64,000 bases of DNA from Luzula sylvatica (Eukaryota; Streptophyta; Magnoliopsida; Poales; Juncaceae): assembly GCA_946800325.1 (NCBI GenBank), contig OX326957.1, positions 50,583,298 through 50,647,297 on the forward strand, given 5' to 3'. The position numbers were made by a program, and so were the translations under genes. Of this stretch, positions 25,161 to 36,523 are shown piece by piece. Numbering within the stretch: position 1 is the stretch's first letter; the number at the start of each line of letters is the position of its first letter. Below the pieces are notes generated by a model. It was not told the origin of the DNA and ran no database searches. It worked only from the letters and a program-made list of their open reading frames with translations.

Positions 25161-25812
25161 TGGCGGAGTTCCGCGAGTAAGCGCTGACGAAGATATTTCT
25201 AATTGGCTACAACGAAATTAATCAAGTGCTTAATCCCTCCAAGTAACCCGAATATCAATTCTCGGAATTGCTAATAATCCGGTATATAAACTCCCGGGTT
25301 ATGTAATAAGCGAGATTTCAATTCCCATCTCTTTTATCAGGCCACTTTATTATGATTTATTATGGATCAAAAGCAAGGCCTTGTGGCCCATTTTCTCATT
25401 CATCGTTCTCAGTCCATTACACCCCACCCCTATATAAGAAGTTGTATTCAGTGATTGTAAACTAAAATTGAGAAGAAGATTAAAAGAAGATGAATTGAGT
25501 TCTTGATTTGGTTTCTTGAATTAGTTTTCGATGATTTAAAATACCGACTGTACCTCCTTAAATAGTTAATTACACAACTTATTGGCGACCGACAAGCGAT
25601 ATTACCGATATAATAGATTCATATCGAACCATATCAGTGACATACCCGGTTGTGCACTTTTTAATATTAAATATATATATTATATTAAATAAATTTTTAT
25701 AATATTTATTTATACTAAATTTTTAAAATTAATTCAAATGCTACATTATTAATGGTCAAAATTCAACAATACAAAATAAATTTCAAATTAAATTAAAAAT
25801 ACATTCAAAACT

Positions 25813-27000
25813 AATGGAGGATCAAATTTCTTCTATTTTTGAAGAAGAAAGGTATATTCTTTTTAATAAATATTTTCATGATTTAAAGTAATATTATTGG
25901 ATTTGTTGCGCTGACTAAATTATTATTTCAGGGCGGAAAAGATTTTAAGGAAAGCTGAAATGGAAGCTGCAAAAGTATGCGTTTTTTTCGTAATTCTTTC
26001 CGATTTTTTTTTTGTTTACTCTTTTTATGTGGTTATTTTATTTTGTTCACTTTTGTAGGCCGAAAATATGATTACTCACAGGGATGAGATTTATTCGCGA
26101 CCTAAAAGAACTTGGTTCGCCACAGAAAAGGAAAAAAATGCTTTTGTTAAAGGCTTCTTATTTATCACTTCATTTTATTTATTTTTTTAACTCAAGACTC
26201 AAGTCCTTTTTTTAAAAAAAAAATTAATTTTGGTGAAGGTGGAATCATCGGATAAAAGGAGAAACCGAAGGAATTAAAACAAAAGGAGAAACGAAAACGA
26301 GAGCGTCAAGTAAGTTATTTCCATCTATTAAATCAAAAAAAATTTACACTCTTTATCTTCTAATTTTAATTTTTAAACGCTTAATTAAACGATTTATTGT
26401 TTTCCATAAACATCTTCCTCGTAAAGTATGCAGAAAATTAGAAGCACAAAAAGAAACGGAGAAGGATATACGAGAAATGAATATAATAAAAATAAAAATA
26501 ATCTTGGTCATGACTACGAAGACGATGATGATCAGGTTAATTTGGTTAATTAATTGTAAATTAGTCGAGGCTAAATTTGATTTAATATTGATATAATTTG
26601 GCAGGGAAATGGAGGTAAAAAGAAGATTAAAAAGTCTGCGCAATCGATTGTCGATCTGGCATGGCATATAGACGAGCAAAATCGATGAAGGGAATGAGTA
26701 AAGGCGGTGGATTAAACAATATGAAAAAGTCGATGAAGAATCAACGACGAAGAAACCAACTCAGAGAAAAGAAGAGATGCAAGATCTCTTTCAGAGCGAT
26801 ATGAATGAAAGTAAACAAGCAAAGTTTTCGAAAAAAGGGTGGTAATGCTAATAATGCCGTTAAGAAGAAACCTGGTTCTTTTAGAGCCAATCAAGGTATT
26901 TTATTTTATTTTATTTTTTAAGCATTCGATGAATATTATTTCATATGTTTGTTGTGTGTTTTGTTTGCAGATACAAGCGCCGATGAGGTAATGCAACTAT
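25813..27000 (+). pseudogene. DEAD-box RNA helicase RH28-like, C-terminal fragment, copy B
   Basis: Exon-like blocks encode the basic C-terminal tail of an RH28/DRS1-type nucleolar helicase: MEDQISSIFEEER (25813), AEKILRKAEMEAAK (25931-25974), AENMITHRDEIYSRPKRTWF (from about 26060), QKEKRKRER, KLEAQKE, and SIVDLA followed by a frame break. The break is a GGCAT duplication near 26660, after which RRAKSMKGMSKGGGLNN-like sequence continues in another frame. Splice sites around the blocks are mostly kept. The motor domains (Q, DEAD and the other helicase motifs) are absent, so this copy cannot act in ribosome biogenesis. Confidence 0.8.
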
Positions 27001-28053
27001 TTGATATAACTAGTTATGGAGTTTATAAACTGTAAACATGATCTTGTGATGTTAATGTTATGTATGTTTGCATGGTTAAATATCATGCAACATTTGATTC
27101 AAAAATTATATATTCTGGAAATGTACTTTCAAAAATTTCAACCAACAAAAAACATGGGAACTTTTCGAGCACAGTTAGTGTGATGCGAGAACAAAAAAGA
27201 TGTGAAATTTTCAAGCATAAAATGATGTGATACAGGCTTGTATTGCATGAATTATGAAATTGAAGAGCCTTCAACCATTTGTTATTTCATCGAAGTGCTC
27301 TTGAGAAACACAACCCCAATGTGCAATGAAAGTATTTGATGAATGCATATAAGATATTTGAGAAAACCAAAATCAAACGAATAAACGGACTCGATCTTGC
27401 CTTGTTAACTTAATTCACTCGAATTAAGTTACTAGATTTGGACACTGTATAGATAAACCCTCCGACACTGTATAGATAAACCCTCTGACAAAACATGTTG
27501 ACATGAATACTCCATCTCAAAAGTTACTAGATTTGAAAAAAAAAGATCATTATAATAACGTAATAAAATCTATATTTGAGTTCACAAAATGAATACTATA
27601 GCACTTGAAAGAGAATCATCTCTAACAAACGAAATGTACATCCATAGTTCATAATATGTCTTGATTGTTTTGTGAATTCCACATAAATTAACATATACGC
27701 GGTGTTTACAACGAAGTCAGCTGGTGAAATGATAAAACGTTCGCAAGATTAGGAAAAGACGGATAGTGTTGTTTAGACTAATGAGAATATGGCGGATTTG
27801 AACTTGCAGAGTTGTTCAAGATGTTATCCATCATCTTCTTATTTTAATTGCATGTAGTGTTGGAATGACAGTGTGTGCGTCGAGAATTAATGTCACGATA
27901 ATTATGTGGTTTGTGCTTTGGCTACAGAATTTCATGTCGAGTGTGCGTATTTACGGGCTTGTAACAAAAAAAAAACACGAGTTAGCCATGGGCTATGGGC
28001 ACTTCATATAAAAAAAAAAACATGAGTTATCCGCGCGTGAATAATTAAGAGAA
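26997..28053. repeat. RH28-CTL intergenic flank, copy B (left part)
   Basis: This is a diverged duplicate of copy A. It is interrupted by a LINE at 28054 and resumes at 29164-29390. A short internal direct repeat, GACACTGTATAGATAAACCC, occurs twice near 27450. Confidence 0.75.
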
Positions 28054-29163
28054 TTTTTTTTAAGAAATACCAAACGTATGATCATTTGTATAAATAATAA
28101 AAAAGGTTCATTTACATTGGGAGATTTAATTAGCTTAACTATTTTATGTGTCTTCATGTGTTTGTCCCTTTCCATAGTAGTAGTTGCTTTTTCGGCCGTC
28201 TTCGAAGGCGGGCATTATACTCCTTTCAATATTCGCGAGTTTCGTTCCTTCCATATTTTTCATGCCATCGCCAACCATAGGGTGTCACATTCCTTTCGTT
28301 CCCCTTTACTTAGTTTGTTTCTATTCGGTCTCACGTCTTTCCTAAATCATTTAAGGGCGGTTATGTTGTTCATCTCTACCGCTCTCCAAACCGATAAGGT
28401 GTAAGTGCATTGCGCAAGGAGATGATACGTCGTTTCTTCTTCTCTTGAAAAAAGATGGCAAGTTGCCGCGTGGGGCCACCCTTTTTCGTAGGAAATCCGT
28501 CGTGTTTATTTTTATTAAGTAGAACTAGCCATGGGAAGGTTTTGATTTTTGATGGGATTTTTGTTTTTCATAGAAGTGATGTCCATTCTTCCTTGACCCC
28601 CGAGTCTCGTAGGGCGCGATATACCAAGTTCGTTGTAAATATTTTATTTTCCGACCATTTGTAAATGACCGATTGATTGGTCGACATTGTGTTTCTATTG
28701 CGGCTAAGTGTGCAGGCAAGATCGTTAATAAATCCTTCATGAAGTATGACCTTTTATAAACCGGGATTTGGTTTAGTTCTGGATGTTAGCTAGGGTGGTC
28801 GTCCAAATATTGTTTTTTCTTTGTCTATCTTTCATCTCCCGTAAGGATATCATTAGTAATGTATCGTTATTTGTTTGCATGTGCGGCAATCCCAATCCGC
28901 CATTTTTCTTTGGTAATGTTATCTTGTCCCAACTAACCAAGCAACATCCGAGGTTGCGTTTATCGTTCCCTTTTCAAAGCAACGTTTTTATGGTTTTGTC
29001 AATTTCTTTGTGTACCCATCTTGGCATTCTGTTTACCAACATATGATCTGTTGGAATTGAGGTTAGTGTTCCTTGGGCAAGGATCAGTCTCTCTCCCATC
29101 GGAAGAAGCTTTTTCTTTCCAAGAATCCATTTTTTGTTGTATTTTTTTAATTAAAGGTATGAA
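28054..29163 (-). mobile_element. 5'-truncated LINE (L1-type), decayed
   Basis: On the minus strand, broken frames read MDSWKEK, TLTSIPTDHML, MPRWVHKEIDK, LLWKGN, CLVSWDKI and PKKNGGLGLP. These are the C-terminal part of a plant L1 reverse transcriptase. A poly-T run (28054-28061) marks the 3' tail. The target duplication is AATAATTAAGAGAA (28040-28053) against AATAATTAAGAAAA (29164-29177). Copy A keeps the empty site at 22756. Stops and frameshifts show that it is dead. Confidence 0.8.
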
Positions 29164-29399
29164 AATAATTAAGAAAAATTGATCATTCGTTTTAAAAAAG
29201 AAGGCATTCGAAGTTAACCTCATGCTTCCATGTATTTATTAGGAGCATAATGAGCTTTTTGCTTGAATGGTCAAAAGTAAACATGTGTTAATTATGAGTT
29301 AATATATTAAGGGCTTGGAGTAAATTCTCATTTGATTGCCCTTGTTCTGTTCGCATATTTATTTTTACTTCATGAAATTATGCTTCGCAAATCGCATAT

Positions 29400-29610
29400 C
29401 AGTAACTAAAACGACTTGGTACTGATTGTACTTATACCCCTTAATATGCATATACCTGTTCCTAATTAATCAAAATTAACACAAATATCAATATATTTGT
29501 ATATGAGTTAATTGACTAAACTAAATGGGGATTTACATTTTTTCCCTTCCATAATCACATTTATCCTTTGAAATATACAAATATTATATTTACCCTTTGA
29601 AAAATTTAAA
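29400..29610 (-). pseudogene. CTL gene fragment (exon 3 start and intron)
   Basis: Blocks such as TTGTACTTATACCCCTTAAT, GGGGATTTACAT, TTTTCCCTTCCA and ATATTTACCCTTTGAAAA match 23400-23620 of the intact CTL gene in order and orientation. Only about 200 bases remain. Confidence 0.7.
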
Positions 29611-30463
29611 ATACCATTTTTGGCAGGAAAATGGAGGTAAAATATAATAATAGTAATCGTGATGATGACGACGACGACGATGATCAGCTTAATTTGGTTA
29701 ATTAATTGGAAATTAATCGAGACTGAATTTGATCTAATATTGTTATAATTTTTGGCAGGAAAATGGAGGTAAAATGAAGGTTAAAAAGACGGCCCAATCG
29801 ATTGTCATCTGGCATATAGACGACCGAAATCGATGAAGGGAATACATAAAGGTGGTGGATTAAATAATTTGAAAAAGTCGATGAAGAAATCGACAACGAA
29901 GAAACCAACTCAAAGAAAAGAAGAGATACAAGATCTCTTTGAGAGCGATATGAATGAAAGTAAACAAGCTAAATTTTCGAAAAAGGGTGGTCCGTGGTAC
30001 TCCTAATAATGTCGTGAAGAAAAAAAAACTGGTTCTTTTAACTTTTAAGAGCCAATAAAGGTATTTTATTTTATTTTATTTTTTAAACATTCGATGAATA
30101 CTATTTTTTTTTTTTAAATAATAGAGTAGGCTCGAAGTCCTACATCTATTTTATATTGATTAAAAATATTACAATACCTTATAAATAAGGATTTTGATAG
30201 TTTTTTAATATCCATCATGGATATATTTCACATATTTTCCTCTATCTAACTATCCTCTATTTTCCATTAAATACTAGTTTCCTCAGTTTTTATCTAGGAA
30301 ATGGAAATGAAGTAAAAAAAACTGGGACAATAAAATGATGTAATATAACTAAGCGAAATAAAACCTAGTATAAAATAATGATCCTCTCTCATCACCATCG
30401 ACCCGCCTCCTCTCGATAAAACCCTTTTTCCTTTTCTGTACCATTCTTCTTCTTCTTCATCAC

Positions 30464-30680
30464 CGCCTCCTTTTGATAGATTTTCTCTCGGCCGCCTCAT
30501 CTCAATGAAACACTTCGTCATTAACCGATTCTTTCTTCTTCTCGCTTCCTGTGCTTACGAATTCTTCGCCATTAAACGATTTCTTCTTCTTCTTCATCGC
30601 CGCCTCCTTTTGATAGGGTTTCTTTCGGCCGCCTCATCTCAATGAAACCCTTCGTCATTAACCGATCCCTTCTTCATCTC
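30464..30680. repeat. Direct repeat, period 137, in the LINE 3' region
   Basis: CGCCTCCTTTTGATAG followed by CGGCCGCCTCATCTCAATGA occurs at 30464 and again at 30601 with few changes. The open frame at 30658-31077 (minus) runs through the neighbouring sequence and is not a recognised gene. Confidence 0.7.
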
Positions 30681-31439
30681 GCTGAGTAACCCTTGCAGTC
30701 TGATCGTCCATACACACCCCATCTGTTGCCGGAGATCCTTGCGGAAGCCAGAGCTGATGTGTACAGATCTGCACATTAGAAGATATTGTTGAACCTTGTC
30801 CGATTAAAACTTGGTTTGTCGTTTCTTCATCTGAAGAGGATGCTTCTTCATCATCCAGGTATATAAACCCTTTCAGATTGTTGAATATAATTGCTTCTCT
30901 TTCTTCTTCTGCTCTTAATTCCTCTTCTGATTGATTTCTTCGAGGTTGATTTTCATTGTTAATCTCGGATTGGAACCACAAAATTGACGATGCACTGACA
31001 TTTTCTTTTTCTGGATCTTCACGCCTTTGCCTTGCTGAATCTTCAACTTGTGCATGCTCCTGCTTCAACTTGTGCATGCTCCTGCTCCAGATCTATTTCA
31101 ACATTAAAATTTAAACTGTAAGTTTGTTCAACATTTGTAAAAGTTCTAATTATAATTTCCTCTTCTGTTTCAGTATTCAATATATTGTAATTGTTAAAAT
31201 TAGTATTTGAATTATAGGAATTTCTCTGATTTGATGGATGTGTACTTTTTAAACAGAATTTATAATCTTTCTTTCTTCAAGGATGAGATCAAGAACTGCC
31301 CATTCCCTGTATTTACAATCTGTGAATGATCTTCTGCATCTTTATTCTAGTCAAATTTGATACATAAATATAGAGATAAGTATTTTGAAATCTTTATTTT
31401 CTCCTTTATTTAGAATTACTTTAAAAATATTTATACCAT

Positions 31440-31670
31440 CAATATATATTAATCCTAGTGTTGAATGTAATTCTTTTAATACTCTTATTGTATACTGACA
31501 ATCTTTAAATAAATGTGTTACAAACTCTTCTGCAAGATGGCAAAGTGGTCATCTATTTGGAAAGTTCCATCCCCTCTTCATGAGATTATCTAATGTAAGT
31601 ATTTTATTTTGTATACATAAATATAAGAATATATGTATTTTATTTGGTACCTTTATTTTCCATATATATT
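31440..31670 (-). pseudogene. LINE ORF2, zinc-knuckle part
   Basis: The minus strand reads IWKIKVPNKIHIFL, LTLDNLMKRGW, then a TGA stop where the family has the first zinc-binding cysteine, then PLCHLAEE and THLFKDC. This is the zf-RVT region that follows the reverse transcriptase. It continues the coding part at 33055-33980 across the inserted DNA element. Confidence 0.75.
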
Positions 31671-33054
31671 GGGCATGTTTGGTTGACCGATTTTGAAACT
31701 ACTAAAGAAGTTGAGACTACAACGATCCCAACTCCAGCAGTGCAATTTGTTTTTTTGGTGTTTGGATGAAAAGAAGATGAAATTGCCGCAGTCACAACTT
31801 TTGTGTTTGGATTAAGAAAATTGATACTCGATCTCAATAAGTCTAGATTATAGTCATATATCATCTTATGATTTGAAATTAGACTAAGAATGAAGAATGA
31901 TCAAACTAGCTAATTAAACATATATCATCTTACTTGATCTCAAGTCTAGTTTACTTGAGAAAATCATATTTTTTCATTCAAGTCCTGAGAAACTAAGAAA
32001 TATGTTGAAATCTACATAACAATTAGGAGATTACATTTATTTGTACGCACAATCTAAACATAAATTAATTCACCGGTTGGAAAAGACACACCCCAATATT
32101 TACGATACTTAAATCAGAGCCTTGTTTAATTAAACAATTCCAAAATTAAGCATGTCAAGCCTTGTTTCAAAGAAATTACAAACATTTTCCTGTATTTGTA
32201 CTTAAATCAGAGCTAGAAATTCAAGCAAACTAAATATACTTCATTCCTAGAACATTCTAGACAAAACGTAAATTTCAGGCAAAGAGAAGGACAATACTTT
32301 TCATTTTGAGACAAATTCGAAAATGCTAGTCGAAAAACCAACATGAATTTGAAACAATTAAACAAAAAGAAATGTTTAAGAGAATAATTTCCATATTTGT
32401 AGAAAAGAATGTGTGTATTCTTTGAAAATTGAGAGAGATTGAATCTACACGGAATCAAAGAACAACAAAATCCCAAAAATTATCACTCTCAGAATTGAGC
32501 TTGATTTCAGGACCGGAGAGACAAGTTAAGTGTCCCAAAAACTTAGTATGATTTCACAAGAGGCCAAACATGGTAGTGAGAGACAAATTAAAGTATCGAC
32601 CAGTGAGAAAGTGAGAGACACTGTGGTGAGTGAGCTCCAACTGCAGCCTTGCTCTGGCTGAGAGCTGTCCTCACAAATAGAAGAGAGAGAGATAGAGAGA
32701 GCATATCTTGTTAGATCTAGGTTTTTCTGGAGGGATTGTTTGATCAAGTTTGATTTGTGGACTTGTTTGACAAAAAAAGAAATGAGGGATTTAGAAGGAA
32801 AAAAATTATCCGATAGATGCGAAGGAGAAAAGAGATGGGGTGTGACCGTTTCAGTGCCTTCCCGCCAATGCTTTATTTCGTGTGATTGCAACCCTTGCAG
32901 ATTTGAGCAGGTTAAGATCTGCAGTAATGAGAGCCTTTAAAGTAATAGTAATTGCAAAAATTTGATGAAACGCACTGAACCAAACAATGGGAATAGAGGA
33001 ACTACAGCAAATACATCTACTAACTACCCTATCTACCGAGCTCCAAACAAGCCC
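31671..33054. mobile_element. DNA element nested in the LINE
   Basis: It splits LINE ORF2. The left end is GGGCATGTTTGG and the right end, reversed, is GGGCTTGTTTGGAGC, a terminal pattern common in PIF/Harbinger-like elements. No convincing 3-bp duplication was found: flanks are ATT and TGA, plus strand. The interior has no transposase. The small open frames within it (for example 32526-32891 minus) match nothing I know. Confidence 0.6.
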
Positions 33055-33980
33055 TGAAGCTCACTAGTAATATATACTCCATTTATTAATAATTTGTATG
33101 TGTTTTTACAGGTGAATTTATTATCTTTGCTCCATTTCCAATGAAATACATCTTTTTGCATTTGGTGAAGCAAAGTGGAATTGCATAATTGCTCCAATTG
33201 AGTTAATTGATCATTGGCTATCCTTGATATAGGTACATTTATTCCTAAAACTTGATATAAATTTGTTTCATTTATTTTATTAATAAAGTAGGCCAATGTT
33301 CCATCCTTATTTTCTGTGTAAGAATATAGTTGAGCATATTTTTCTGCAATATTTAATCCACACCATCTTCCTTTCCAAAAATTAGTTCTTGTCCCATTTC
33401 CAATAATAATGTTTAAACTATGATTAAAAAAATCCATATTTTTTAATACATCATTCCAAAAATAAGAATTTGTATTCTTGTTTATATAATCTAAATCACT
33501 GTTTTCATGAATTTGTTCCACTAATTCAAACCAATTTAATCTACCTTCTGAATTATAGAATAACCAAAGCCATTTTATTAATAAAACATTATTAAATATT
33601 TCCAAATTTAAAATTCCCATACCACCCTTTTCTTTGGGTTGACAAATTTTTTCCCAGTCAATTAAATTATATCCAGTATTTTTAGACCCTTTCCATAAGA
33701 AATTTTTTCTAACTTTGTCTATTTCTTTGTAGACCCATTTTGGAAATTTAAATACATTAAAATAATATATTGGCATAGATGTTATCACTGAATTAATTAA
33801 CACTAATGTTCCTGCTCTACTAATCATTTCTCCTTTCCATCCTTGTAATTTATTAGTGATTTTTTCAATTATTTCCATATGGTCAAGTTTTGAGGGTTTT
33901 TTGTAATGTAAGGGCAGTCCTAAATATTTTAAAGGGAATTTGTCTTTGTTACAATTTAATTCTCTAGATAGCTCTATCAT
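33055..33980 (-). pseudogene. LINE ORF2 reverse transcriptase, C-terminal part
   Basis: An open frame of about 310 codons shows PLKYLGLPL, ITNKLQGWKGEMIS, LVLINSVITSMPIYY, FLWKG, GGMGILNLE and GRWCG. These are the thumb/connection and downstream parts of plant L1 ORF2. The catalytic FxDD motif lies outside the retained part, so it cannot reverse-transcribe. The frame ends artificially inside the nested element. Confidence 0.85.
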
Positions 33981-34041
33981 TTTTTCATCCAGAACAATTT
34001 AATTCTCTAGATAGTCCTAAATATTTCGATGAATACTATTT

Positions 34042-34470
34042 AATATGTTTGTTGTGTGTTTTTGTTTGCAGATAAGTAGGAAGTAAAATGAGTATGTTTA
34101 TTTTATCTCTAATTTATATCTCTATTTTATATCTAGACTAGTTATGGAGCTTTGATATATTCTGGAGACGTACTTTCAAATTTTCAAGAACAAGTAGTGA
34201 ACAAAAAAGATGTGAATTTCAGCATATGAGAACCAATAAAATGTGAACTTTTCTAGAACAAATAGCGTGATATATGAGGTTGTATTACATGAGTTATGAA
34301 ATAAAGAGTTGTTAAATATTCGTTATTTCATCGGAGCGTTTTTTCGAGAAACACAGCCCTAATGTGTAATAATACACAAAAGTATTTGATGAATGTATAT
34401 AAGATATTTGAGGAAACCAAAATCAAACAATTAAACCGACTCGATCTTGCCTCGATAACTCAGTTTATTC
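34042..34470. repeat. RH28-CTL intergenic flank, copy C
   Basis: This is a diverged and shortened copy: GAACAAAAAAGATGTGAA, ATGAGTTATGAAAT and AACCAAAATCAAACAATTAA match copies A and B in order. Similarity fades after about 34470. Confidence 0.7.
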
Positions 34471-35637
34471 GAAATCATGACTCACGGACTCTAATTTTTT
34501 CGGAGGGATATGGTACTATTTTACGGATGCGAGGATATTGGATATCCTTCGAGCCTCAAGGCTTCGATGTTAGCGGGGTATACCATTCATGGTTGTATTA
34601 TTAGTACGAGTCGATATATTCTTGTTAGAGACTATGAAAGATTATGTAAATGAGGTTGTATTATAATAGCAATGTTTTAAATATCACTAATATCGAGTGT
34701 TAGGTCGATTTCATATCGCTAATCGGTGTCCGTCCATTATGATATGATCTATATCGATTGAGTAAATCGGTCGACCGACATATGAACCGATATGTGTCGA
34801 TATATGAATCAATATGGACCGATATGAATTGTTATGGACCGGTTTGAACGGATTAATTTGAATTTGAATTACGGTTTGTTTCCATATTTAATTTTGGTCC
34901 ATCCATTATTATAATTTATTGTATTATTTGTAAATTTATGTTATAGTTTTGAATGTATTTTTAATTCAACACTTATATAGTTATATATCATACAGCACTA
35001 CTAGATTAGTGGGGGGAGTTTAAAGAGATTGAGACTTTACATTAGTGCTCTGATTCATGCACTGATACGTGTCACAATAACAATATAAATCTATAGAGTA
35101 AAGTAATGATACCAATTTGATGATGTGAACATAATTTAATTTTTTAAATTAAAACATGAATAAATAATATAACATTTTAAATTTATGATTTAATTATTTT
35201 AATATATAATTGAACATTTAATTAAAATTTTAAATCATAAGTTAAAATATTAAATTATATTGATGACTTAATGTCATCACGTATTTTGGAGAAAATGTGA
35301 AGTTAAATCCAACGTTTTCCAAATCCATAAAACTATGCATCTAATCTTATGGGACCTACAATCTAGTACTTCTTTAATCATATATTATGTTTATGTCTCT
35401 ACTTATTCAACTTATACATCATAATTTCTATAATGGGGATCACTTTTAACGAAAAGGGTTATATTGCATATGTATATCTTCTTTGAGTAAATAGTAGCAG
35501 GCATGATTTCCTCACCAATGATGACAGTGACGGATCTTACCCGTATCAACAGAGGGAGAGAGATAGTCTAGGAGGCTATCTAAATTTTTTTTTGAGACAA
35601 TAATACATAAATTTTTAATTTTATCGTAAAATACAAT

Positions 35638-35639
<2 letters not shown>

Positions 35640-35676
<37 letters not shown>
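35640..35676. repeat. (AT)n microsatellite
   Basis: Uninterrupted alternating AT of about 37 bases, immediately left of a MITE. A shorter AT run follows the MITE on its right side. Confidence 0.9.
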
Positions 35677-35678
<2 letters not shown>

Positions 35679-35917
35679 GGAGTTCTATCATACACACTTT
35701 TACAAGGGTATTTTGGGTATTTTGGGTATTAATTATATTTGTAAAAGGGTGTATCATAAAATTTATTTTTTATGGAGATTTTTGTTTAAATGAACAACAA
35801 AAAATTCCAATTTAGTTAAACATTAATTGATAAATATATTTGATATCTTACCTTAAATATTCATAAATGGATAATTACTCCAAATATCCTTGAAAATGGG
35901 TGTATGATAGAACCCCC
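35677..35917. mobile_element. MITE with ~40-bp inverted ends, inserted in AT repeat
   Basis: The left end is GGGGAGTTCTATCATACAC and the right end, reversed, is GGGGGTTCTATCATACACCC, followed on both sides by AAGG(G/A)TAT. It is 241 bp, AT-rich and has no coding capacity. The target duplication cannot be read because both flanks are AT repeat. Confidence 0.7.
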
Positions 35918-35937
35918 ATATATATATATGTATATAC

Positions 35938-36122
35938 CAGTGATTTAAATTGCGGCGCAATTGCGCCGCCATAGCGCAAATCGCAATAAATATTTCTAAA
36001 ACGCAATACCGCAACCAACTAAATAGCGCCGCAATATTGCCGCAATATCGCGCAATATAGGTGATCATATGTAAATTACAGTCCAAACGCAATGGACCGT
36101 TATATCGCAATTTAAAACATTG
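35938..36122. mobile_element. Short hAT-type MITE
   Basis: It starts CAGTGATTTAAATTGCG; the other end, reversed, is CAATGTTTTAAATTGCG. The flanking octamers GTATATAC and ATATATAC agree at seven of eight bases. The interior repeats GCAATA/TTGCGGC words around a perfect palindrome GGCGCAATTGCGCC. Confidence 0.65.
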
Positions 36123-36450
36123 ATATATACTGTCCCGCTAAAATATGAAAGGGTTGCGACCTCTTCTAATCTCTTAATAAATTCGTCACTCGTCACCGAG
36201 CATAATCGAATTGGACTCGTTCATAAATTTTCCTATTGGTAATCCTGTGGCTTTGACAGGTAAACTAGTACACACACTCCTTTCTACCTAGATAAGACAT
36301 CATTACACATTTGTGCTTTCAAGCAGCAACTACGAACACGTGTGCCGTTTTATACAGTAGATTTGATACCTGTTTTCTTTTTCAATAATTGATTAACATT
36401 AACCTCCAACTTAATGGCATTTCAGACCCACACATAATCATTCACTCGAT

Positions 36451-36457
36451 TATAAAA
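36451..36457 (+). promoter_or_regulatory. TATA box of the amino acid permease gene
   Basis: TATAAAA lies 73 bases before the chosen ATG, a usual plant distance for a short leader. Confidence 0.55.
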
Positions 36458-36523
36458 TAGAGGCTTTTCACTCATATCTGAGAACACACATCTTGGTTCG
36501 TCTTAGAAACTATCTCAAAGATC

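Larger units (their letters stand above)
30107..34024 (-). mobile_element. LINE (L1-type) with 17-bp target duplication
   Basis: Perfect 17-bp direct repeats TTCGATGAATACTATTT flank it at 30090-30106 and 34025-34041. A poly-T run follows the left repeat, so the element runs on the minus strand with its poly-A tail at 30107. It is 5'-truncated inside ORF2. It was later entered by another element at 31671-33054. The 5' junction (33990-34024) is a patchwork: AATTCTCTAGATAG and AGTCCTAAATATTT both recur within 33910-33970, as from template jumping. The 3' region holds a 137-bp-period direct repeat. Confidence 0.88.
29624..34090 (+). pseudogene. RH28-like helicase 3'-end fragment, copy C (split by a LINE)
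   Basis: Exon-like blocks at 29624-29690 (Asp-rich) and 29757-30059 match copy B. The latter encodes KTAQSIV, then in another frame SMKGIHKGGGLNNLKKSMKK and KKPTQRKEEIQDLFESDMNE. The last intron is cut at 30106 by a 3.9-kb LINE and resumes at 34025, with TTTGTTTGCAG as acceptor before the short last exon. Confidence 0.75.
34471..36440. other. Gene-free stretch with nested small elements
   Basis: The segment 34660-34850 is built of ATATCGAT/CGATATG words. An AT microsatellite (35640-35676) and two MITEs follow and are listed separately. No coding region was recognised before the permease gene. Confidence 0.6.

Noticed and set aside
28078..28404. Plus-strand frame of 108 codons resembling a membrane protein
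   Set aside because: The minus strand carries the recognisable LINE reverse transcriptase remnants; the plus frame is its antisense.
32213..32891. Frames inside the nested DNA element
   Set aside because: No transposase motif (such as a DDE triad context) and no known family; probably chance frames in a non-autonomous element.
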